Notes under the pieces: generated by a model
The model's input: only the letters and a program-made list of their open reading frames with translations
Databases searched by the model: none
Told to the model about the DNA's origin: nothing
Made by a program: the position numbers and the translations under genes
Shown here: piece by piece, positions 1 to 8,235 of the stretch
How positions within the stretch are numbered: the first letter of the stretch is position 1
Layout of the letters: each line of letters starts with the position of its first letter
NCBI GenBank assembly: GCA_036376135.1
Contig: DASVAW010000132.1
Span: 1-49,977 of the forward strand
Length of the DNA: 49,977 bases
Direction of reading: 5' to 3'
Source: Candidatus Polarisedimenticolaceae bacterium
GTDB lineage: Bacteria; Acidobacteriota; Polarisedimenticolia; Polarisedimenticolales; DASRJG01

Positions 1-40
1 CGGCGGGCACGCTAGCCGGAAGCCCCCGGGAGCGTCAACT

Positions 41-78
41 GCGGCGCCGTCCCGCATGGCGGTACGGGACGGCGCCGC
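41..78 (-). terminator. GC-rich hairpin after glutamate dehydrogenase
   Basis: A perfect 14-bp inverted repeat (41-54 pairing with 65-78) with a 10-nt loop lies 6 nt beyond the stop codon of the glutamate dehydrogenase gene. No T-tract follows on the minus strand, so this is a terminator-like or transcript-end-stabilising hairpin rather than a textbook intrinsic terminator. Positions 1-40 show nothing else I can name. Confidence 0.55.
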
Positions 79-84
79 CTCGGA

Positions 85-1374
85 TCACGGGAAGATCCCG
101 CGTTCCTTGTAGACCGTCTCGAGGCGCTGGAGGGCCACGACGTACGCCGCGGTGCGCCAATCGACGCCGCGCTCGCGCGCGATGTCGCGGACCCGCTCGT
201 AGGCGGAGAGCACGCGGCGATGGAGCTTGCGGTCGACCTCCTCCAGGTCCCAGAACTCGCTCCGCTTGTTCTGCAGCCACTCGAAGTAGCTCACGATCAC
301 GCCGCCGCCGTTGCAGAGGATGTCCGGGATGACGGCGATCCCGCGATCGCGCAGGACCTCGTCGCCGTCGGGGGTCGTCGGGCCGTTGGCCCCCTCCGCG
401 ACGAGCCGGCAGCGAAGGGTCGCGGCGGTCTCCGCCGTGATCTGCCCCTCGAGTGCCGCGGGAATCAGGATGTCGCACTCCGTGTCGAGGAACGCGTCCT
501 CGGGGACGGGCGAGGCACCCGGGAACCCCTCCACGCCGCCGCGACGGCGGACGTGGGCCGCGAGCGCCTCCGGATCGATGCCGTCGCGGCGGGCGATCGT
601 GCCCGTCGCGTCCTGCACCGCGACGAGCGTCGCGCCGTGGCCGGCGAGAAGGCGCGCCGCCCAGGACCCGACGTTCCCGTACCCCTGGACGGCGAAGGTG
701 GCGAGGGAGAGATCCAGTCCGTGGTCGCGCGCCCACGCCTCGATGCAGTAGACGACGCCCTGCCCCGTCGCCTTTTCGCGGCCGAGGGAACCTCCCGCCT
801 CGACGGGCTTGCCCGTCACGACGTGCGTGGAGCGCTGCCGCTCCTGGGCGGGCATCATCTGGAGGTAGGTATCGAGGATCCACGCCATGATCTGGGCGTT
901 CGTGTTCACGTCGGGGGCGGGAATGTCGTAGTCGGGCCCGATGTTCGAGCCCAGGGCGAACGTGAATCGTCGCGTGATGTGCTCGATCTCGTTCGCGGAG
1001 TACTTCGCGGGGTCGATCTGGATCCCGCCCTTTCCTCCGCCGAACGGGATGCCGGCGATCGCGGTCTTCCAGGTCATCCAGGACGCCAGCGCGCGCACCT
1101 CGTCGAGGTCGACCGAAGGGTGGAAGCGCAGCCCGCCCTTGTACGGTCCCAGCACGTTGTTGTGTTGCACCCGGTACCCCGTGAAGGTCTCGATGCGGCC
1201 GTCGTCCATGCGCACCGGGAAGTTCACGACGATCTCGTTGGTGGTCGTGGCGAGGATCTTCCGGACGTCCGGGTCGAGCCCCATGACGTCGGCGGCCCGG
1301 TCGAACTGCCGCTTCACGTCCTCGTAGACCGATCGCTTCGCAGCGACCGGCGGTCTCTCCATCACGCCGCTCAT
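85..1374 (-). CDS. gdhA: Glu/Leu/Phe/Val family dehydrogenase (glutamate dehydrogenase)
   Basis: This is a 429-residue NAD(P)-dependent glutamate dehydrogenase that interconverts glutamate with 2-oxoglutarate and ammonium in the cytoplasm. The substrate region carries GPYKGGLRFH (residues 77-86), the glycine-rich PFGGGKGG segment with the catalytic-type lysine (about 115), and APDVNT (153-158). A Rossmann motif GYGNVGSW lies near residue 240. The length matches the roughly 420-430-residue hexameric bacterial class. The start MSGVMERP is chosen because AGGAGG lies just upstream; the frame stays open further up but that part overlaps the Cys-rich gene. It follows the Cys-rich gene by 11 nt, so the two are probably co-transcribed. 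Preference for glutamate over leucine or phenylalanine is inferred from length and motifs only. Confidence 0.95.
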   Translation of the reverse strand: MSGVMERPPVAAKRSVYEDVKRQFDRAADVMGLDPDVRKILATTTNEIVVNFPVRMDDGRIETFTGYRVQHNNVLGPYKGGLRFHPSVDLDEVRALASWMTWKTAIAGIPFGGGKGGIQIDPAKYSANEIEHITRRFTFALGSNIGPDYDIPAPDVNTNAQIMAWILDTYLQMMPAQERQRSTHVVTGKPVEAGGSLGREKATGQGVVYCIEAWARDHGLDLSLATFAVQGYGNVGSWAARLLAGHGATLVAVQDATGTIARRDGIDPEALAAHVRRRGGVEGFPGASPVPEDAFLDTECDILIPAALEGQITAETAATLRCRLVAEGANGPTTPDGDEVLRDRGIAVIPDILCNGGGVIVSYFEWLQNKRSEFWDLEEVDRKLHRRVLSAYERVRDIARERGVDWRTAAYVVALQRLETVYKERGIFP

Positions 1375-1385
1375 CGTGGCTCCTC

Positions 1386-1685
1386 CTACTCGAACTCTTC
1401 GCAGCGCCAAACCCCGGATTCGGGCTTGGGATAGGTGCAGGTGACGCGCCGCTCGCACGTCGCGCAGAGTCCCTTGAGCGCCGTCGTGCGCGGCGCCTCG
1501 GGGACCGTGAGCGCCTCCACGCCGCACGGGTCGGGAGTCTCGAGTACGAGCGGCGACAGGTCGTCGCAGAACGCGACCGGTACGCCGGGGATGCGGTGGT
1601 GGGTGCACGCGGGGGCGTGCGAACACGTCGCGCACAAACCCGTGGCGGTCGTCTCGAGAACCGGAAGCTCCATCGTCGGGGTCAT
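1386..1685 (-). CDS. Small Cys-rich protein with two CxxC motifs
   Basis: A 99-residue protein with two similar modules, GLCATCSHAPACTHH and GLCATCERRVTCTYP. The second is followed by a terminal WRCEEF, and the first by a later FCDD, so each module offers four cysteines. This is a zinc- or iron-binding pattern. The start MTPTMELP is preferred because GGAGG lies 9 nt upstream; an in-frame upstream ATG (1724) has no clear ribosome site. It ends 11 nt before glutamate dehydrogenase starts. I do not recognise a function. A redox or metal-binding partner of the neighbouring enzyme is possible but only inferred from proximity. Confidence 0.72.
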   Translation of the reverse strand: MTPTMELPVLETTATGLCATCSHAPACTHHRIPGVPVAFCDDLSPLVLETPDPCGVEALTVPEAPRTTALKGLCATCERRVTCTYPKPESGVWRCEEFE

Positions 1686-1801
1686 CGTCGTCACCCTCCG
1701 CGAGGAAGGAAGGGCAACGCGCATGCCCGGAGAAAAGCGCGGGGATCCGTCCCGGACCGGGCGCCGCCGCGGGGCGTATCACCCCGCCGGGGCGAAGCGC
1801 C

Positions 1802-3118
1802 TCAGTCCTTGAGCTTCTCCCGCAGCGTCTTGCGGTCGAGCCCGAGGATCTCCGCGGCCCGGGTCTTGTTGCCGCCCGCCGCGGCGAGCACGCGGCGGAT
1901 GTGCTCGGCCTCGACCTCCGCGAGCGTGCGAAGGTCGAGGCCGCTCCCCGCGGCGCTGAACCGCATGTGCGGGGGGAGGTCCGCGACCTCGACGACCTCC
2001 CGCTCGACCATCACCGCGAGCCTCTGGACGAGGTTCTCGAGCTCGCGCACGTTTCCGGGCCAGTGGTAGGCGCGCAGCACCGCGATCGCGGGGTCGCTGA
2101 AGCGGGACGGGGCGCGCCCGACCTCCACGGAGAACTTCCTCGCGAAGTGGGTGGCGAGGGCCAACACGTCGTCGCCCCGGTCCCGCAGCGGCGGGAGGTC
2201 GATCGTGAGCACGTTCAGCCGGAAGAACAGGTCCTCTCGAAACGCCCCCTTGCCGACGAGCGCCTGGAGGTTCTTGTTGGTCGCGGCGAGGATGCGCACG
2301 TCGACGGCGCGCGGGCGCGTCGCGCCGACCATGACGACTTCCTTGTCCTGCAGGACCCGAAGCAGCTTGACCTGCAGCCCCGGCGACAGCTCCGCGATCT
2401 CGTCGAGGAAGATCGAGCCGCCGTCGGCGGTGAGAAAGAACCCCGCGCGCGCCTCGTGGGCCCCGGTGAAGGCGCCTCGAACGTGGCCGAACAGCTCGCT
2501 CTCGATCAGGCCGTCCGGGATCGCGCCGCAGTTGACCGGGACGAACGGCGCCGAGGCCCGCGGGCTCGCGTAGTGGATCGCGCGCGCGACGAGCTCCTTG
2601 CCGGTGCCGCTCTCCCCCGTGACGAGGACCGTCGCCCGGACGGTCGCGGCCTTCGCGATCGCGCGGTGCACCTCGAGCATCGCCGGCGACTCGCCGAGCA
2701 GCCCGGACGGACGCGGCGCCTCGGAGGCGGCGCGCGCGGCCCGGCGCGCGCGGAGCCGCTCGAGCGCCCGGTCCACCGCGGCGAACAGCTCGTCGTCGGT
2801 GAACGGCTTCGCGAGGTAGTCGGCCGCCCCGGCCTTCACCGCCTCGACGGCGCCTCCGATCGAGGCGTACCCGGTCATCATCATGATCTCGACGTCGGGG
2901 AGGTTCTCGCGGACGTGCCGGACGAGGTCGAGCCCCGTCGTACGCGGCATCTTGAGATCGGTGACCACGAGGTCGATCGGGACCTCCTCGAGAGCGCGCA
3001 GCGCCGCGTCGACGTCCCGTGCGGTGAGCACCCGGTGGCCGCGTGCGCCGAGATTGCGCTCGAGGACCTCCAGCGTGTCCGCGGCGTCGTCCACGACGAG
3101 GATCGTCGAGCCTCTCAC
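1802..3118 (-). CDS. NtrC-family sigma-54-dependent response regulator
   Basis: A 438-residue response regulator that should activate sigma-54 promoters after phosphorylation. The receiver domain (about 1-120) has the acidic pair DD (10-11), the phospho-acceptor D54 in VVTDLKMP and K104. The AAA+ domain (about 140-375) has Walker A GESGTGKE (168-175), the sigma-54-contacting GAFTGA loop (215-220) and Walker B SIFLDE. A Fis-type helix-turn-helix ends the protein (NKTRAAEILGLDRKTLREKL). The start is GTG at 3118, three bases after the kinase stop, so the pair is certainly one operon. Its target promoters are unknown. Confidence 0.95.
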   Translation of the reverse strand: MRGSTILVVDDAADTLEVLERNLGARGHRVLTARDVDAALRALEEVPIDLVVTDLKMPRTTGLDLVRHVRENLPDVEIMMMTGYASIGGAVEAVKAGAADYLAKPFTDDELFAAVDRALERLRARRAARAASEAPRPSGLLGESPAMLEVHRAIAKAATVRATVLVTGESGTGKELVARAIHYASPRASAPFVPVNCGAIPDGLIESELFGHVRGAFTGAHEARAGFFLTADGGSIFLDEIAELSPGLQVKLLRVLQDKEVVMVGATRPRAVDVRILAATNKNLQALVGKGAFREDLFFRLNVLTIDLPPLRDRGDDVLALATHFARKFSVEVGRAPSRFSDPAIAVLRAYHWPGNVRELENLVQRLAVMVEREVVEVADLPPHMRFSAAGSGLDLRTLAEVEAEHIRRVLAAAGGNKTRAAEILGLDRKTLREKLKD

Positions 3119-3121
3119 GCC

Positions 3122-4759
3122 TCACACCCCCCCGGCCGGCAGCCGGACCCGGAAACGGCTCCCCTTGCCCGGCGCGCTCTCGACCTCGATCGTGCCGCCG
3201 TGCGCGGTCACGATGCCGTGCGCCACCGCGAGGCCGAGCCCGGTCCCCTCGCCGACGTCTTTCGTGGTGAAGAACGGCGTGAAGATCCGCCGGCGGGTGG
3301 CCTCGTCCATCCCGACGCCGTCGTCGGCGATCTCGATCGCGACCCCCGCGCCGTCCGCGGCCGCCGTCGCCGTCAACCGCCCCCCTTTCGGCATCGCCTG
3401 AATCGCGTTGACCGCGAGGTTCACCACCACCTGCCGGATCTGCGCCGCGTCGGCGACGATCGCGGGAAGCGCGGCGTCGAGCGCCCGCTCGACGGCGACG
3501 CCCGCGCGCGCGCAACGCAACGCGAGCAGGTCGAGCGCCTCGCCGACGACCGCGTCGACGCGCAGCGGAGCGGGGCGCGGCGGCTCGTGCCGCGCGAAAA
3601 GCATCAGCTTGCGCACGATCTCCCGGGCGTGAAGGGTTGCCTTGACGATCTTGTCGAGATCCTGCGCCGTCCCGCGGGGAAGGTCCTCCGTCTTCCCGGC
3701 CAGCTGCGCGAAGCCCAGCACGCTCCCGAGCGGCTCGTTCAGCTCGTGCGCGACGCCCGCCGCGAGCGTGCCGATCGTGGCCAACCGGTCGGCATGCCGC
3801 AGCTGCTCCTCGAGTCGGGCCCGATCGCGGGTCGCCTTCTCGCGCTCGATCAGCCGCCCCGCCTCGCCCGCAACCGCCGCGAGCAATGCGCGCTCCTCCC
3901 GCAGGAACGGATCCTCCCCCGCGTCGAGGTCGCCGTCGTAGTGGACTTCGACCGTCCCGCGCTTCACTCCGTGCGCGACGACGTCGGCCACGAGACGGCA
4001 GGGCCCTTCCAGGAACCCCGACGTCGCGTGCGCCTCGCCGTCGACCACGATCCGCGCGGACGCGCCTGCGGGGTGCTGGAAGGCCGGAGGCAGCGACGCG
4101 GCCACACGGCGCAGCGCCTCGTCGAACGGAAGCTCCCGATCGGCCGCGACGCGCGCGACCTCGAACAGGCAGGTCAGCTCCTTGATCCGCTCGGCCAGCG
4201 CCCATCGCGCGCTCTGCTGGTCGAGGGCGACCACCAGGATCTGGGCGAGGGCCTCGTACAGTCGCGTTTCCATCCGATCGAGGGGAACGGCGCCGTCCCG
4301 GGCGAGCGCGAGCACCGCCCGCGGGTCGGCGCTCACGGCCAGCGGCAGCCAGGCCGCGGTCGTCGCCCCGTCGAGCGGGACCCCGCGAACGTGTGCCGGC
4401 CGGCGATCCTCGGGAAGCGCGCGCAGGCGGGAAAGCGTTTCGCGGTCGGCGAAGACGCTTCCCAGGCGCGTGGTGAACCGGCCCTCGGGATCGAGGCGCC
4501 GAAGCAGGCCGTCCTCGTCGGGAGCCGGGACCGCGGGTGCGCGCTCCGTGCGCACCTGCGCCGCCCCGGCGACGAGCGTCCGCGAGACCTCCTCCCCGTG
4601 CTCCCGAATGCGCAGCACGATTCGGGACGCCCCGGCATCCTCGAGGAGCAGCCGCAGGGCCCGACCGACGAACGACTCCCGCGGCCGCCCTTCCTCCGCC
4701 GCGGAGAGGATCCGCCGCGCGAGGCGGCGGTAGCGCGTGGCGTGTTCGTCGAGGGTCAC
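3122..4759 (-). CDS. Soluble sensor histidine kinase (HisKA/HATPase), NtrB-like
   Basis: A 545-residue kinase, the evident partner of the adjacent NtrC-type regulator. No membrane segment is visible, so it is cytoplasmic. The N-terminal about 310 residues look like one or two divergent GAF-type sensor regions (an ILVVALDQQSARWALAERIKELTCLFEVA-type helix lies between them at about 174-202). The dimerisation domain has GVAHELNEPLGS with His338, and the ATPase domain has NLAVNAIQAM (N box), DDGVGM (G1) and GTGLGLAVAHGIV (G2). The start is a GTG (4759) in front of TLDEHATRYRR; its ribosome site is weak, but the frame further upstream overlaps the neighbouring gene and looks non-coding. The ligand is unknown. 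Confidence 0.92.
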   Translation of the reverse strand: MTLDEHATRYRRLARRILSAAEEGRPRESFVGRALRLLLEDAGASRIVLRIREHGEEVSRTLVAGAAQVRTERAPAVPAPDEDGLLRRLDPEGRFTTRLGSVFADRETLSRLRALPEDRRPAHVRGVPLDGATTAAWLPLAVSADPRAVLALARDGAVPLDRMETRLYEALAQILVVALDQQSARWALAERIKELTCLFEVARVAADRELPFDEALRRVAASLPPAFQHPAGASARIVVDGEAHATSGFLEGPCRLVADVVAHGVKRGTVEVHYDGDLDAGEDPFLREERALLAAVAGEAGRLIEREKATRDRARLEEQLRHADRLATIGTLAAGVAHELNEPLGSVLGFAQLAGKTEDLPRGTAQDLDKIVKATLHAREIVRKLMLFARHEPPRPAPLRVDAVVGEALDLLALRCARAGVAVERALDAALPAIVADAAQIRQVVVNLAVNAIQAMPKGGRLTATAAADGAGVAIEIADDGVGMDEATRRRIFTPFFTTKDVGEGTGLGLAVAHGIVTAHGGTIEVESAPGKGSRFRVRLPAGGV

Positions 4760-4797
4760 CCGGGCACGGTACGACCGTCGCCGCGCCGAGGGCAAGC

Positions 4798-6090
4798 TCA
4801 GGGGTACGCGAGGCTCACGATCACGGAGTTCGTGTCGTGGATCGACGCCGACACGTTCCCCGTCACGACGATCCTGGAGGCGTCCCCCGAGATCGCGTCG
4901 GCGAAGAAGTAGTCGGGGTCGGTCTCGCCGTGCGCCGCCATGAGGTCGTTGACGAGGACGAACCCGACGGAGGTATTCCAGAGGAAGGCGCGTTGGGGGG
5001 GCTCGCCGTTGGAGATCACCTGCGCGCCGAGATAACCGACCACGGTCGAGCCGTCGTCGGAGACGTCGAAGGCCTCGCTGCGGTCGTAGTCCGTCTCCCG
5101 CCCGTTCTCGGGGATCGTCACGAAACCGCCTCCGACCGTCCAGACGAACGGCGCCCAGTTGCCGCCGATCGAATATGCCCCTACCGCGGCGGTCGCGGCG
5201 CGGTTCACGGCGCGGACCGACTCGACGGAGCCGCCACCCGGAGGAGCCGCGATCGTCGCCGCCCCCGAGGCGTCCCAACGCACCAGCACCCGTACGCCGC
5301 CGAGATCCGCCCACCCGATCGAGCCGCTCGCGTCGTCCGCGACGAAGAGGGCGCTCGAGGCGGTGCCGACCGCCTCCATCGGCTGCCGCTTCAGCCCGAC
5401 CCAGCGTGCGGCGACGATCGACGCCTCGTCGGCCCCCGACTCGCCGACGGCGGTGCCTCCGTCGACGCTGACGTCCCAGGCGTTCGACCACGCATCGGCC
5501 GTCTCGAGCTCGCGCAGCGTCAGGCGCAACCGCCGTCCGTCGACGATCGACCACCGGGCCGCGCGCGGCGAGGCCCCCTGGGCCTGGGGAGAGACGTAGC
5601 CGACGGAGATCCGGCCGTCCGCGCTCACCGCGGCGGCACTCCCCATGCACGCGGCGCTTCCGCGCGTGGAGCACGGGAGGAAGTGGAGCCCCGCGTTCGG
5701 CGTCCAGACGAACGGCTTGTTGCGGAACTCGCGGCGCCAGAGGTTCGTGCCCACGCAGATCCCGTTGTCCGCGATCTCCGAGACGGTGTCGATCACCGAC
5801 CCGTAGTAGAGGTCCTCCGGGATCGCGAAGACCCGCGTCGGCGTCGCCGGCGACGCGAGGAACGCGACGTAGGTCTCGTTGAAGTAGATCCCGTCGCCGT
5901 CGTGGTCCCATCGGCTCGAGCCCGCGACGAGGTCGCCCGCGTCGAGGTTCGTGACTCCGATCCCCGGGCCGAAGAGGTCGGGTGCCCCCGGGACCGGACG
6001 GACCTCGGTGACCACGGGAGGAGCCGCGGCCGCGGCGGAAACGGCGAAAAGGACGAACAGAACGGCGGGACGGACGATGTCAACGCGCAT
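4798..6090 (-). CDS. Secreted HAF-like repeat (beta-propeller-like) protein
   Basis: A 430-residue exported protein with an N-terminal signal peptide (hydrophobic stretch AVLFVLFAVSAAAAAPP). The body consists of repeated units of the form 'A..VS.DG...VGY....G..RAARW', e.g. AAAVSADGRISVGY, AWDVSVDGGTAVGES and AFDVSDDGSTVVGYLG, typical of the HAF extracellular repeat family. Such proteins are probably propeller-like, and their function is usually unknown. It overlaps the 3' end of the amylase gene by 11 nt, so it is translationally linked to the sugar genes. I see no C-terminal sorting signal. Involvement in carbohydrate capture is only inferred from context. Confidence 0.85.
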   Translation of the reverse strand: MRVDIVRPAVLFVLFAVSAAAAAPPVVTEVRPVPGAPDLFGPGIGVTNLDAGDLVAGSSRWDHDGDGIYFNETYVAFLASPATPTRVFAIPEDLYYGSVIDTVSEIADNGICVGTNLWRREFRNKPFVWTPNAGLHFLPCSTRGSAACMGSAAAVSADGRISVGYVSPQAQGASPRAARWSIVDGRRLRLTLRELETADAWSNAWDVSVDGGTAVGESGADEASIVAARWVGLKRQPMEAVGTASSALFVADDASGSIGWADLGGVRVLVRWDASGAATIAAPPGGGSVESVRAVNRAATAAVGAYSIGGNWAPFVWTVGGGFVTIPENGRETDYDRSEAFDVSDDGSTVVGYLGAQVISNGEPPQRAFLWNTSVGFVLVNDLMAAHGETDPDYFFADAISGDASRIVVTGNVSASIHDTNSVIVSLAYP

Positions 6091-7339
6091 GGCGGACCCC
6101 CGTTTCCATGTACGCCGATCGGAGGTCGGCGTCGACCGTGATGCGGCAGACCGCCTCCCCTTCGCCGCGGACGAACCGCAGCCGCGATCCGACGGCCTCG
6201 ACCACCTGGAACGAGCCGGTTCGCAGCACGGGGTGGATCCGCCGAAGCCCCATCCACGTCCGGACCGCCTGCAGCCGATCGCGGTCCCAGCGGTCGTCGG
6301 CCGCGAATCCAGCGCGGGACGCGGGGGGTGCCCCGCCCTCCATCCCCACCTCGTCGCCGTAGTACAGGACCGGCGCGCCCGGAAGGGTCGCGAGCAGGGC
6401 GACCCCCAGATCGAGCGCCTTCCGATCGCCCCCTGCGGAGGTGAGGAACCGCGCCGTGTCGTGGGTCGAGAGGAACGTCCAGGACGTCAGCGTGTTCTCC
6501 CACGGGTAGAGCGCGTGCAAACGCTCCAGTTCCGCGGCGAATCGCTCCGCCCCCGAGGCGCCCACGACGAACGAGGTGACCGCGCCGTGCCACGGATAAT
6601 GGGTCACGCCGTGCCAGGCGGAACCTCCGACCCGGTCCGGAGCGGGTGGCCACGCCTCGCCGACGAGGAGCGCCTCCGGGCAAACCTCGCGCGCGCGTTC
6701 CCGCAGCTCGGCCCACAGTTCGGGAACCTCGATCTCCCCCGCCGCGTCGAGCCGGAACCCGGAGACGCCGCGACGCAGCCAGAACTCGAGGACCTTCGCG
6801 GCGTGCTCGCGCACCGCGGGCTCGTGGTGGTTCAGGACGGGCATCGACGCGTTCCCGTTCCAGCCGCGGAATCCGGCCCCTTCCCGCACGAACCAACGCC
6901 GCCAGGGCGATCGCTCGCCGTAGGTGAGCACGTCCTGGAATCCCCGGTATCCGCTGCCGACATGGTTGAGGACCGCGTCGAGGACGACGCGAAGGCCGCG
7001 GGAGAGGGCCACGGCGACGAACCGGTCGAACGCGGCATCGCCGCCGAGCATCGGGTCGACGGCAAAGGGATCGACCGGCTTGTATCGGTGGTACGCGGGG
7101 GAGGGCCACACCGGGGAGAGGAGAATCGCGTCCGCCCCGAGGCTCGCGATGTGGTCGAGCCGGGACGCGGCACCGTCGAGGTCGCCGCCGCGATAACCAC
7201 GCACCTCGGGGCCCGAGTCCCACGGGGCGAGAGCCGACGCGTCGAGCGTGGCGGGAGCGCTGCCGCTCCGCGCGAACCGGTCCAGGAAGATCGCGTAGAA
7301 GACCGCGCCCCGCGCCCAGGCGGGGGTGCCGTCACTCAT
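6080..7339 (-). CDS. GH13 alpha-amylase family glycosidase (neopullulanase/cyclomaltodextrinase-like)
   Basis: A 419-residue alpha-glucan-active enzyme. All four GH13 catalytic blocks are visible: VVLDAVLNHVG (region I, about 118-128), GFRLDAAGE with nucleophile D198 (region II), LLVGEAW with acid/base E228 (region III) and FLSTHDTARFL with D294 (region IV). There is no signal peptide and no obvious extra starch-binding domain, so it is probably cytoplasmic and acts on imported maltodextrins or cyclodextrins. It overlaps the kinase gene upstream by 8 nt and the HAF-like gene downstream by 11 nt. Alternatives within GH13 (maltogenic amylase, trehalose- or sucrose-related hydrolases) cannot be separated by reading alone. 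Confidence 0.93.
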   Translation of the reverse strand: MSDGTPAWARGAVFYAIFLDRFARSGSAPATLDASALAPWDSGPEVRGYRGGDLDGAASRLDHIASLGADAILLSPVWPSPAYHRYKPVDPFAVDPMLGGDAAFDRFVAVALSRGLRVVLDAVLNHVGSGYRGFQDVLTYGERSPWRRWFVREGAGFRGWNGNASMPVLNHHEPAVREHAAKVLEFWLRRGVSGFRLDAAGEIEVPELWAELRERAREVCPEALLVGEAWPPAPDRVGGSAWHGVTHYPWHGAVTSFVVGASGAERFAAELERLHALYPWENTLTSWTFLSTHDTARFLTSAGGDRKALDLGVALLATLPGAPVLYYGDEVGMEGGAPPASRAGFAADDRWDRDRLQAVRTWMGLRRIHPVLRTGSFQVVEAVGSRLRFVRGEGEAVCRITVDADLRSAYMETGVRHAR

Positions 7340-8225
7340 CGAGCGCCTCGAGGTCGGCCTCGACGCGCGAGGCCGAAAGCTCCGGGTGGGCCAGCTCGGT
7401 CGAGCGCACGCACCACGCGGCCACGACCGCTCCGGCGCGAAGCTGGCGCTCGACGGGGTATCCGCGGACGTGGCCGAACAACGCGCCGGCGAAGAAGGCG
7501 TCGCCCGCGCCGTTGGTGTCCACCGCGGCGACCCCCGGCACCGCCGGGATCCGAATCCACCTCCCCTCGCCGGTGAGCGCGAGCGCCCCGTCCCTGCCGA
7601 AGGTGCAGACGACGAGTCGTTTCCCGGCGGCGACGATCCGCTCCATCGCCGCCCGCGGATCCTCCAGAGCGTCGGCGCTGAGGAAGATCCGGTCGGCCGC
7701 CTCCACGAAGTCGGAGTGGTAGGCGTTCCTCCCGTCCCAGTCGTGCAGGTCGCACCAGACCTCGCGCCCGGCGGCGCGCAGCGCGGGAAGCAGGCGCCGC
7801 GCGTAGTTCATGATGTTGACGACGACGTGGTCGTGCGACGCCGCGAGCGATTCGAGCGCGGGCAGGTCGATCGCGGGCTCGAAGGTCGCGGGTTGGGCGT
7901 AGATCGACAGCCGTCCGCCCGCGTCGTCCATGAGATTGACGTGGCGCTCGGTTCCCGCCGGGTCCCTCTCCGTCACCAGACGCACGCCCGCCTCGCGCAA
8001 CGCGGCCTGCGCGCGGCTCCCGGGGTCGTCCTCGCCGAGCAGCGCGTGCAGCGTCGTGGGGAGGCCGAGGCGCGCGAGGTTCATCGCCTTCCCCGCGCCG
8101 GTCGACCCGACGGTTTCGCGCGCGCCCTTCGCGAAGACGGTTTGCGGCCGTCCTTCCGGCAGACGATCGAGTCGGACGATCGTGTCCCAGGAAACGCCGC
8201 CCACCACGAGCACCGAGCCCGTCAT
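7332..8225 (-). CDS. PfkB-family carbohydrate kinase (ribokinase-like)
   Basis: A 297-residue sugar kinase of the ribokinase fold. The N-terminal VVGGVSWD and the GSTGAGKAMNLARLG substrate region are followed by the C-terminal signature DTNGAGDAFFAGAL (Asp as catalytic base, anion hole GAGD). The length fits the family. The substrate is not identifiable; fructose, ribose, a nucleoside or another furanose are all possible. It overlaps the amylase gene by 8 nt and lies 10 nt after the cytochrome gene, so it sits in a long polycistronic block. No good ribosome site precedes the ATG, which suggests translation coupled to the neighbour. Confidence 0.9.
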   Translation of the reverse strand: MTGSVLVVGGVSWDTIVRLDRLPEGRPQTVFAKGARETVGSTGAGKAMNLARLGLPTTLHALLGEDDPGSRAQAALREAGVRLVTERDPAGTERHVNLMDDAGGRLSIYAQPATFEPAIDLPALESLAASHDHVVVNIMNYARRLLPALRAAGREVWCDLHDWDGRNAYHSDFVEAADRIFLSADALEDPRAAMERIVAAGKRLVVCTFGRDGALALTGEGRWIRIPAVPGVAAVDTNGAGDAFFAGALFGHVRGYPVERQLRAGAVVAAWCVRSTELAHPELSASRVEADLEALDE

Positions 8226-8235
8226 GGCGCGGAGG

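Noticed and set aside
1769-1787. GCGGGG/CCCCGC hairpin after the response regulator
   Set aside because: A 6-bp GC stem is expected often in this sequence and it lies upstream of the next start; not strong enough to call.
1779-4205. Minus-strand frame overlapping the two-component genes
   Set aside because: Shadow of the histidine kinase and regulator genes; the translation is a low-complexity Arg/Ala/Gly string.
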